Shown here piece after piece: positions 54,559-64,000 of a DNA stretch of 64,000 bases; positions within the stretch are counted from its first letter, which is position 1, and every line of letters begins with the position of its first letter. The notes beneath the pieces are model-generated. The model had not been told where the DNA came from and searched no databases. It saw only the letters and a program-made list of their open reading frames with translations. The position numbers were made by a program, and so were the translations under genes. Source of the stretch: Prosopocoilus inquinatus (Eukaryota; Arthropoda; Insecta; Coleoptera; Lucanidae); the NCBI GenBank assembly GCA_036172665.1, contig JAYKNF010000015.1, forward strand, positions 1,240,001 through 1,304,000, read 5' to 3'.

Positions 54559-55929
54559 TTGTTATTTGACGTTACGATGCACTCCAGTAACTCTGATGTG
54601 AGATACGATGTTCTTGGACGCAGCAGGAGCTGGAAATAGTTCTGAACGAAACAACACGTATTAGCGTTGTTCCTGTGATGTATCTAATCGATCCTTACTT
54701 ATCTATCATGTTATTTCAAGTTACGATGGACTCCAGTAACTCTGATGTGAGATACCAAGTTTTCGGACGCAGCAGAAGCTGGAAATAGTTTTGAACGAAA
54801 CAACACGTATTGGCGTTGTTCCTGTAATGTATCTAATCGATCCTTACTTATATATCATGTTATTTGAAGTTACGATGGACTCCAGTAACTCTGATGTGAG
54901 ATACGAAGTTCTCGGACTCAGCAGGAGCTGGAAATAGTTTTGAACGAAATAACACGTATTAGCGTTGTTCCTGTGATGTATCTAATCGATCCTTACTTGT
55001 CTATCATGTTATTTGACGTTACGATGCACTCCAGTACCTCTGATGTGAGATACAAAGTTCTCGGACGCAGCAGAAGCTGGAAATAGTTTTGAACGAAACA
55101 ACACGTATTAGCGTTGTTCCTGTGATATATCTAATCGGTCCTTACTTATCTACTATGTTATTTGACGTTTCAACGGACTCCAGTAACTCTGATGTGAGAT
55201 ACGAAGTTCTCGGACTCAGCAGGAGCTGGAAATAGTTTTGAACGAAATAACACGTATTAGCGTTGTTCCTGTGATGTATCTAATCGATCCTTACTTGTCT
55301 ATCATGTTATTTGACGTTACGATGCACTCCAGTACCTCTGATGTGAGATACGAAGTTCTCGGACTCAGCAGGAGCTGGAAATAGTTCTGAACGAAACAAC
55401 ACGTATTAGCGTTGTTCCTGTGATGTATCTAATCGATCCTTACTTATCTATCATATTATTTGACTTTACGATGAACTCCAGTAACTCTGATGTGAGATAC
55501 GAAGTTCTCGGACTCAGCAGGAGCTGAAAATTGTTTTGAACGAAATAACACGTATTAGCGTTGTTCCTGTGATGTATCTAATCGATCCTTACTTGTCTAT
55601 CCTGTAATTTGACGTTACTATGCACTCCAGTAACTCTGACGTGAGATACGAAGTTCTCGGACGCAGCAGAAGCTGGAAATAATTTTGAACGAAACAACAC
55701 GTATTAGCGTTGTTCCTGTGATGTATCTAATCGATCCTTACTTATCTATCATGTTATTTGACTTTACGATGTACTCCAGTAACTCTGATGTGAGATACGA
55801 AGTTCTCGGACTCAGCAGGAGCTGGAAATAGTTTTGAACGAAATAACACGTATTAGCGTTGTTCCTGTGATGTATCTAATCGGTCCTTACTTATCTACTA
55901 TGTTATTTGACGTTTCAACGGACTCCAGT
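54559..55929 (+). repeat. Locally ordered satellite segment without a full-length partner in the window
   Basis: About nine monomers of familiar classes in an order I did not find elsewhere. Private variants include CCTGTAATG near 54829, GATATATC near 55126, CATATTATTTGAC near 55452, GAGCTGAAAATTG near 55523, CCTGTAATTTGACGTTACTATG near 55602 and CTCTGACGTG near 55635. The density of private changes is higher than in neighbouring duplicated blocks, which suits a stretch not recently copied. Confidence 0.7.
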
Positions 55930-57110
55930 AACTCTGATGTGAGATACGAAGTTCTCGGACGCAGCAGGAGCTGGAAATAGTTCTGAACGAAACAATACGT
56001 ATTAGCGTTGTTCCTGTGATGTATCTAATCGATCCTTATTTATCTATCATGTTATTTCAAGTTACGATGTACTCCAGTAACTCTGATGTGAGATACCAAG
56101 TTTTCGGACGCAGCAGAAGCTGGAAATAGTTTTGAACGAAACAACAGTATTAGCGTTGTTCCTGTGATGTATCTAATCGATCCTTACTTATCTATCATGT
56201 TATTTGACGTTACCATGCACTCCAGTACCTCTGATGTGAGACACAAAGTTCTCGGACGCAGCAGAAGCTGGAAATAGTTTTGAACGAAAAAACACGTATT
56301 AGCGTTGTTCCTGTGATGTATCTAATCGATCCTTACTTATCTATCTTGTTATTTGACGTTACGATGCACTCCAGTAACTCTGATGTGAGATACGAAGTTC
56401 TCGGACGCAGCAGAAGCTGGAAATAGTTTTGAACGAAACAACACGTATTAGCGTTCTTCCTGTGATGCATCCAATCGATCCTTACTTATCTATCTTGTTA
56501 TTTGAAGTTTCGATGCACTCCAGTAACTCTGATGTGACATACGATGTTCTCGGACGCAGCAGGAGCTGGAAATAGTTTTGAATGAAACAACATGTATTAG
56601 CGTTGTTCCTGCGATGTATCTAATCGATCCTTACTTATCTACTATGTTATTTGACGTTTCAACGGACTCCAGTAACTGTGATGTGAGATACGATGTTCTC
56701 GGACGCAGCAGGAGCTGGAAATAGTTCTGAACGAAACAACACGTATTAGCGTTGTTCCTGTGATGTATCTAATCGATCCTTACTTATCTATCATGTTATT
56801 TCAGGTTACGATGGACTCCAGTAACTCTGATGTGAGATACCAAGTTTTCGGACGCAGCAGAAGCTGGAAATAGTTTTGAAAGAAACAACACGTATTAGCG
56901 TTGTTCCTGTGATGTATCTAATCGATCCTTACTTATCTATCTTGTTATTTGACGTTACGATGCACTCCAGTAACTCTGAAGTGAGACACGAAGTGCTCGG
57001 ACGCAGCAGAAGCTGGAAATAGTTTTGAACGAAATAACCCGTATTAGCGTTGTTCCTGTGATGTATCTAATCGATCCTTACTTATCTACTTTGTTATTTC
57101 ACGTTTCAAC
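55930..57110 (+). repeat. Second copy of 46550-47730 (offset 9,380 bp)
   Basis: It pairs with 46550-47730 and runs without a break into block A copy 3, so 46550-51616 and 55930-61145 are one homologous segment of about 5.1 kb. Private changes are GCGTTCTTCC near 56452, CATCCAATCG near 56468, GTGACATACG near 56535, CTCTGAAGTG near 56975 and AACCCGTATT near 57038. Confidence 0.83.
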
Positions 57111-60100
57111 GGACTCCAGTAACTCTGATGTGAGATAAGAAGTTCTCGGACGCAGCAGAAGCTGGAAATAGTTTTGAATGAAACAACATGTATTAGCGTT
57201 GTTCCTGTGATGTATCTAATCGATCCTTACTTATCTATCATGTTATTTGACGTTACGATGCACTCCAGTACCTCTGATGTGAGATACAAAGTTCCCGGAC
57301 GCACCAGAAGCTGGAAATAGTTTTGAACGAAAAAACACGTATTAGCGTTGTTCCTGTGATGTATCTAATCGATCCTTACTTATCTACTATGTTATTTCAC
57401 GTTTCAACGGACTCCAGTAACTCTGATGTGAGATACGAGGTTCTCGGACTCAGCAGGAGCTGGAAATAGTTTTGAACGAAATAACACGTATTATCGTTGT
57501 TCCTGTGATGTATCTAATCGATCCTTACTTATCTATCTTGTTATTTGACGTTACGATGGACGCCAGTAACTCTGATTTGAGATACGAAGTTTTCGGACGC
57601 AGCAGAAGCTGGAAATAGTTTTGAACGAAACAGCACGTATTAGCGTTGTTCCTGTGATGTATCTAATCGATCCTTATTTATCTATCATGTTATTTCACGT
57701 TACGATGGACTAAAGTAACTCTGTTATGAGATACCAAGTTTTCGGACGCAGCAGAAGCTGGAAATTGTTTTGAACGAAACAACACGTATTAGCGTGGTTC
57801 CTGTGATGTATCTAATCGTTCCTTACTTATCTATCATGTTATTTCAAGTTACGGTGGACTCCAGTAACTGATGTGAGATACCAAGTTTTCGGACGCAGCA
57901 GAAGCTGGAAATAGTTTTGAACGAAACAACACGTATTAGCGTTGTTCCTGTGATGTATCTAATCGATCCTTACTTATCTATCATGTTATTTGACGTTACG
58001 ATGCACTCCAGTACCTCTGATGTGAGATACAAAGTTCTCGGACGCAGCAGAAGCTGGAAATAGTTTTGAACGAAAAAACACGTATTAGCGTTGTTCCTGT
58101 GATGTATCTAATCGATCCTTACTTATCTATCTTGCTATTTGACGTTACGATGCACTCCAGTAACTCTGATGTGAGATACGAAGTTCTCGGACGCAGCAGA
58201 AGCTGGAAATAGTTTTGAACGAAACAACACGTATTAGCGTTGTTCCTGTGATGTATCTAATCGGTCCTTACTTATCTACTATGTTATTTGACATTTCAAC
58301 GGACTCCAGTAACTCTGATGTGAGATACGAAGTTCTCGGACGCAGCAGGAGCTGGAAATTGTTCTGAACGAAACAACACGTATTAGCGTTGTTCCTGTGA
58401 TGTATCTAATCGATCCTTACTTATCTATCATGTTATTTCAAGTTACGATGGACTCCAGTAACTCTGATGTGAGATACGAAGTTCTCGGACGCAGCAGGAG
58501 CTGGAAATAGTTCTGAACGAAACAACACGTATTAACGTTGTTCCTGTGATGTATCTAATCGATCCTTACTTATCTACTATGTTATTTCACGTTTCAACGG
58601 ACTCCAGTAACTGTGATGTGAGATACGTTCTCGGACGCAGCAGGAGCTTAAAATAGTTCTGAACGAAACAACACGTATTAGCGTTGTTCCTGTGATGTAT
58701 CTAATCGATCCTTACTTATCAATCATGTTATTTCAAGTTATGATGGACTCCAGTAACTCTGATGTGAGATACAAAGTTTTCGGACGCAGCAGAAGCTGGA
58801 AATAGTTTTGAACGAAAAAACACGTATTAGCGTTGTTCCTGTGATGTATCTAATCGATCCTTACTTATCTATCTTGTTATTTGACGTTACGATGCACTCC
58901 AGTAACTCTGATGTGAGATACGAAGTGCTCGGACGCAGCAGAAGCTGGAAATAGTTTTGAACGAAATAACACGTATTAGCGTTGTTCCTGTGATGTATCT
59001 AATCGATCCTTACTTATCTATCATGTTATTTAACGTTACGATGGACTCCAGTAACTCTGATGTGAGATACGAAGTTCTCGGACGCAGCAGGAGCTGGAAA
59101 TAGTTCTGAACGAAACAACACGTATTAGCGTTGTTCCTTTGATGTATCTAATCGATCCTTACTTATCTATCATGTTATTTGACTTTACGATGCACTCCAG
59201 TAACTCTGATGTGAGATACGAAGTTCTCGGACGCAGCAAAAGCTGGAAATAGTTTTGAACGAAACAACACGTATTAGCGTTGTTCCTGTGATGTATCTAA
59301 TCGATCCTTACTTATCTATCTTGTTATTTCAAGTTACGATGGACTCCAGTAACTCTGATGTGAGATACAAAGTTTTCGGACGCAGCAGAAGCTGGAAATA
59401 GTTTTGAACGAAAAAACACGTATTAGCGTTGTTCCTGTGATGTATCTAATCGATCCTTACTTATCTATCTTGTTATTTGACGTTACGATGCACTCCAGTA
59501 ACTCTGATGTGAGATAAGAAGTTCTCGGACGCAGCAGAAGCTGGAAATAGTTTTGAATGAAACAACATGTATTAGCGTTGTTCCTGCGATGTATCTAATC
59601 GATCCTTACTTATCTACTATGTTATTTGACGTTTCAACGGACTCCAGTAACTGTGATGTGAGATACGATGTTCTCGGGCGCAGCAGGAGCTGGAAATAGT
59701 TCTGAACGAAACAACACGTATTAGCGTTGTTCCTGTGATGTATCTAAACGATCCTTACTTATCTATTATGTTATTTCAGGTTACGATGGACTCCAGTAAC
59801 TCTGATGTGAGATACCAAGTTTTCGGACGCAGCAGAAGCTGGAAATAGTTTTGAACGAAACAACACGTATTAGCGTTGTTCCTGTGATGTATCTAATCGA
59901 TCCTTACTTATATATCTTGTTATTTGACGTTACGATGCACTCCAGTAACGCTGATGTGAGACACGAAGTGCTCGGACGCAGCAGAAGCTGGAAATAGTTT
60001 TGAACGAAATAACACGTATTAGCGTTGTTCCTGTGATGTATCTAATCGATCCTTACTTATCTACTATGTTATTTGACGTTACGATGGACTCCAGTAACTC

Positions 60101-61145
60101 TGATTTGAGATACGTAGTTCTCGGACTCAGCAGGAGCTGGAAATAGTTTTGAACGAAATAACACGTATTAGCGTTGTTCCTGTGATGTATCTAATCGATC
60201 GTTACTTATCTACTATGTTATTTGACGTTTCAACGGACTCCAGTAACTCTGATGTGAGATACGATGTTCTCGGACGCAGCAGGAGCTGGAAATACTTCTG
60301 AACGAAACAACACGTATTAGCGTTGTTCCTGTGATGTATCTAATCGATCCTTACTTATCTATCATGTTATTTGACTTTACGATGAACTCCAGTAACTCTG
60401 ATGTGAGATACGAAGTTCTCGGACTCAGCAGGAGCTGGAAATAGTTTTGAACGAAATAACACGTATTAGCGTTGTTCCTGTGATGTATCTAATCGATCCT
60501 TATTTATCTACTATGTTATTTGACGTTTCAACGGACTCCAGTAACTCTGATGTGAGATACGAGGTTCTCGGACTCAGCAGGAGCTGGAAATAGTTTTGAA
60601 CGAAACAACACGTATTAGCGTTGTTCCTGTGATGTATCTAATCGATCCTTACTAATCTATCATGTTATTTGACGTTACGATGCACTCCAGTACCTCTGAT
60701 GTGAGATACGATGTTCTCGGACGCAGCAGAAGCTGGAAATAGTTTTGAAGGAAAAAACACGTATTAGCGTTGTTCCTGTGATGTATCTAATCGATCCTTA
60801 CTTATCTGTCATGTTATTTGACGTTACGATGCACTCCAGTACCTCTGATGTGAGATACGAAGTTCTCGGACGCAGCAGAAGCTGGAAATAGTTTTGAACG
60901 AAAAAACACGTATTAGCGTTGTTTCTGTGATGTATCTAATCGGTCCTTACTTATCGACTATGTTATTTGACGTTTCAACCGACTCCAGTAACTCTGATGT
61001 GAGATACGAAGTTCTCGGACGCAGCAGGAGCTGGAAATAGTTTTGAACGAAACAACAGTATTAGCGTTGTTCCTGTGATGTATCTAATCGATCCTTACTT
61101 ATCTATCATGTTATTTCAATTTACGATGGACTCCAGTAACTCTGA
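57111..61145 (+). repeat. 4-kb block A, copy 3 (longest version)
   Basis: It contains both monomers that are missing singly from copies 1 and 2. The offset to copy 2 changes from 9,380 bp (GCACCAGAAGC at 57301) to 9,529 bp (CCTGCGATG at 59583 and TACTAATC at 60650), a difference of exactly one monomer. Private changes include GTTCCCGG near 57291, TATCAATCATG near 58718 and GATACGTAGTTC near 60111. Confidence 0.83.
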
Positions 61146-64000
61146 TGTGAGATACAAAGTTTTTATACGCAGCAGAAGCTGGAAATAGTTTTGAACGAAA
61201 CAACATGTATTAGCGTTGTTCCTGTGATGTATCTAATCGATCCTTACTTATCTATCTTGTTATTTGACGTTATGATGCACTCCAGTAACTCTGATATGAG
61301 ATACGATGTTCTTGGACGCAGCAGGAGCTGGAAATAGTTCTGAACGAAACAACACGTATTAGCGTTGTTCCTGTGATGTATCTAATCGATCCTTACTTAT
61401 CTATCATGTTATTTCAAGTTACGATGGACTCCAGTAACTCTGATGTGAGATACCAAGTTTTCGGACGCAGCAGAAGCTGGAAATAGTTTTGAACGAAACA
61501 ACACGTATTAGCGTTGTTCCTGTGATGTATCTAATCGATCCTTACTTATCTACTATGTTATTTGACGTTTCAACGAACTCCAGTAACTCTGATGTGAGAT
61601 ACGAGGTTCTCGGACTCAGCAGGAGCTGGAAATAGTTTTAAACGAAATAACACGTATTAGCGTTGTTCCTGTGATGTATCTAATCGATCCTTACTTGTCT
61701 ATCATGTTATTTGACGTTACGATGCACTCCAGTACCTCTGATGTGAGATACAAAGTTCTCGGACGCAGCAGAAGCTGGAAATAGTTTTGAACGAAACAAC
61801 ACGTATTAGCGTTGTTCCTGTGATGTATCTAATCGGTCCTTACTTATCTACTATGTTATTTGACGTTTCAACCGACTCCAGTAACTCTGATGTGAGATAC
61901 GAAGTTCTCGGACTCAGCAGGAGCTGGAAATAGTTCTGAACGAAACAACACGTATTAGCGTTGTTCCTGTGATGTATCTAATCGATCCTTACTTATCTAT
62001 TATGTTATTTCAGGTTACGATGGACTCCAGTAACTCTGATGTGAGATACCAAGTTTTCGGACGCAGCAGAAGCTGGAAATAGTTTTGAACGAAACAACAC
62101 GTATTAGCGTTGTTCCTGTGATGTATCTAATCGATCCTTACTTATATATCTTGTTATGTGACGTTACGATGCACTCCAGTAACGCTGATGTGAGACACGA
62201 AGTGCTCGGACGCAGCAGAAGCTGGAAATAGTTTTGAACGAAATAACACGTATTAGCGTTGTTCCTGTGAGGTATCTAATCGATCCTTACTTATCTATCT
62301 TGTTATTTGACGTTACGATGGACTCCAGTAACTCTGATTTGAGATACGAAGTTCTCGGACGCAGCAGAAGCTGGAAATAATTTGAACGAAACAGCACGTA
62401 TTAGCGTTGTTCCTGTGATGTATCTAATCGATCCTTACTTATCTATCTTGTTATTTGACGTTACGATGCACTCCAGTAACTCTGATGTTAGATACGAAGT
62501 TCTCGGACGCAGCAGAAGCTGGAAATACTTTTGAACGAAACAACACGTATTAGCGTTGTTCCTGTGATGTATCTAATCGATCCTTACTTATCTATCATGT
62601 TATTTCAAGTTACGATGGACTCCAGTAACTCTGATGTGAGATACAAAGTTTTTATACGCAGCAGAAGCTGGAAATAGTTTTGAACGAAACAACATGTATT
62701 AGCGTTGTTCCTGTGATGTATCTAATCGATCCTTACTTATCTATCATGTTATTTAACGTTACGATGGACTCCAGTAACTCTGATGTGAGATACGAAGTTC
62801 TCGGACGCAGCAGGAGCTGGAAATACTTCTGAACGAAACAACACGTATTAGCGTTGTTCCTGTGATGTATCTAATCGATCCTTACTTATCTATCATGTTA
62901 TTTGATTTTACGATGAACTCCATTAACTCTGATGTGAGATACGAAGTTCTCGGACTCAGCAGAAGCTGGAAATAGTTTTGAACGAAACAACACGTATTAG
63001 CGTTGTTCCTGTGATGTATCTAATCGATCCTTACTTATCTACTATGTTATTTGACGTTTCAACGAACTCCAGTAACTCTGATGTGAGATACGAGGTTCTC
63101 GGACTCAGCAGGAGCTGGAAATAGTTTTAAACGAAATAACACCTATTAGCGTTGTTCCTGTGATGTATCTAATCGATCCTTACTTGTCTATCATGTTATT
63201 TGACGTTACGATGCACTCCAGTACCTCTGATGTGAGATACAAAGTTCTCGGACGCAGCAGAAGCTGGAAATAGTTTTGAACGAAACAACACGTATTAGCG
63301 TTGTTCCTGTGATGTATCTAATCGGTCCTTACTTATCTACTATGTTATTTGACGTTTCAACGGACTCCAGTAACTCTGATGTGAGATACGAAGTTCTCGG
63401 ACTCAGCAGGAGCTGGAAATAGTTTTGAACCAAACAACACGTATTAGCGTTGTTCCTGTGATGTATCTAATCGATCGTAACTTATCTACTATGTTATTTG
63501 ACGTTTCAACGGACTCCAGTAACTCTGATGTGAGATACGAAGTTCTCGGACTCAGCAATAGCTGGAAATAGTTTTGAACGAAACAACACTTATTAGCGTT
63601 GTTCCTGTGATGTATCTAATCGATCCTTACTTATCTATTATGTTATTTCAGGTTACGATGGACTCCAGTAACTCTGATGTGAGATACCAAGTTTTCGGAC
63701 GCAGCAGAAGCTGGAAATAGTTTTGAACGAAACAACACGTATTGGCGTTGTTCCTGTGATGTATCTAATCGATCCTTACTTATATATCTTGTTATTTGAA
63801 GTTACGATGCACTCCAGTAACGCTGATGTGAGACACGAAGTGCTCGGACGCAGCAGAAGCTGGAAATAGTTTTGAACGAAATAACACGTATTAGCGTTGT
63901 TCCTGTGATGTATCTAATCGATCCTTACTTATCTATCTTGTTATTTGACGTTACGATGGACTCCAGTAACTCTGATTTGAGATACGAAGTTCTCGGACGC
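61146..64000 (+). repeat. Block B, contracted copy running off the right edge
   Basis: TTATGATGCAC at 61271 aligns with 30444 (offset 30,827), and GTTATGTGACG at 62158 aligns with 31331 at the same offset. After about 62.9 kb the sequence follows the flank of truncated unit 3, with offset 27,250 at GAACCAAAC near 63428. The difference is two 1,788 bp units plus one base, the base being a deletion in GGAAATAATTTG near 62376. This copy therefore holds only a single 10-monomer version of the 1,788 bp HOR. Confidence 0.85.

Larger units (their letters stand above)
1..64000 (+). repeat. 149-bp satellite DNA array (about 430 head-to-tail monomers)
   Basis: Monomer starts at 1, 150, 299 and 448 give a 149 bp period that continues to the right edge without interruption. 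All monomers have one orientation. Conserved landmarks in order are a GAACGAAAC start, an AACAAC/GTTGTT dyad, the AATCGATCC motif containing ATCGAT, the variable centre GTTATTT(CAA or GAC)GTTACGATG, CTCCAGTAACTCTGATG, GAGATAC, a variable GAAGTTCTCGG segment and CAGCAG(A or G)AGCTGGAAATAG. A typical monomer is about 40% GC. Rare indels of 1-4 bp are the only length changes I saw. Both edges cut through the array, so its true size is unknown. This is what centromeric or heterochromatic satellites look like, but location in the genome is inference. I do not recognise the family. Confidence 0.98.

Noticed and set aside
1..64000. CRISPR array
   Set aside because: Repeats are regular, but there are no short conserved repeats separated by unrelated spacers; the entire 149 bp unit is repeated.
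1..64000. CENP-B box
   Set aside because: I looked for the TTCG-N4-A-NN-CGGG core. TTTTCGGACGCAGC starts with TTCG but does not continue to the A and CGGG positions, so there is no match in the usual monomer classes.
1..64000. Transposon or other unique insertion within the array
   Set aside because: Following the 149 bp landmarks from line to line I met no interruption, target-site duplication, terminal repeat or poly-A tract.
1..64000. Multicopy RNA genes such as tRNA, 5S rRNA or snRNA in tandem
   Set aside because: The monomer has no recognisable A and B boxes, 5S internal control region or terminator-like T run in a consistent context, and its unconstrained centre is unlike a conserved RNA gene.
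1..64000. Monomer built from shorter internal repeats
   Set aside because: CTGTGATGTATC and CTCTGATGTGAGATAC look alike over a few bases, but the similarity does not extend, so I see no convincing sub-repeat.

Overview
The whole 64 kb window is one uninterrupted tandem array of a satellite DNA. The monomer is 149 bp, measured from successive copies of its start at 1, 150, 299 and 448, so the window holds about 430 monomers, all in the same orientation. I found no gene, RNA gene, transposon, CRISPR array, inversion or non-satellite sequence. 149 is not a multiple of three, so every reading frame shifts from monomer to monomer and soon meets a stop; the few 62-75 codon open frames are by-products of the repeat. 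Base composition of a typical monomer is about 40% GC, with about eight CpG per monomer, more than composition alone predicts. This points to centromeric, pericentromeric or other heterochromatic satellite of a eukaryote, weakly favouring a lineage with little CpG loss. I do not recognise the family and cannot name a species.

The information lies in how monomer variants are ordered. Shared private mutations show nested higher-order repeats (HORs). Left domain (1-22.3 kb): a lead-in (1-2350), then two tandem copies of a 4,015 bp (27-monomer) unit (2351-6365 and 6366-10380). A rearranged stretch follows (10381-14414), then a 6.4 kb segment (14415-20797) that repeats 7270-13652 at an offset of 7,145 bp. 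It ends in a further 1,937 bp-offset duplication (18861-20360 copied at 20798-22297). Centre-left (22.3-26.4 kb): a poorly ordered transition zone made of fragments of left-domain monomers and the first dense run of a different monomer class.

Right domain (26.4-64 kb): a block of about 4 kb occurs three times (26430-30318, 47731-51616, 57111-61145). An 8,343 bp block is tandemly duplicated almost without difference (28850-37192 and 37193-45523). Inside each 8,343 bp block sits a 1,788 bp, 12-monomer HOR present as two full copies plus a 10-monomer partial copy. A later version of the block at the right edge (from about 59.5 kb) has kept only the partial copy. The segments 45.4-46.5 kb and 46.5-51.6 kb recur at 53.4-54.6 kb and 55.9-61.1 kb.

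The picture is of an actively homogenising array: repeated unequal exchange or replication-slippage amplification at scales of 149 bp, 447 bp, 1.8 kb, 1.9 kb, 4 kb, 7.1 kb, 8.3 kb and about 9.4 kb, with breakpoints preserved as chimeric monomers. Boundaries given for blocks come from reading landmark mutations by eye and are good to roughly one monomer unless stated.
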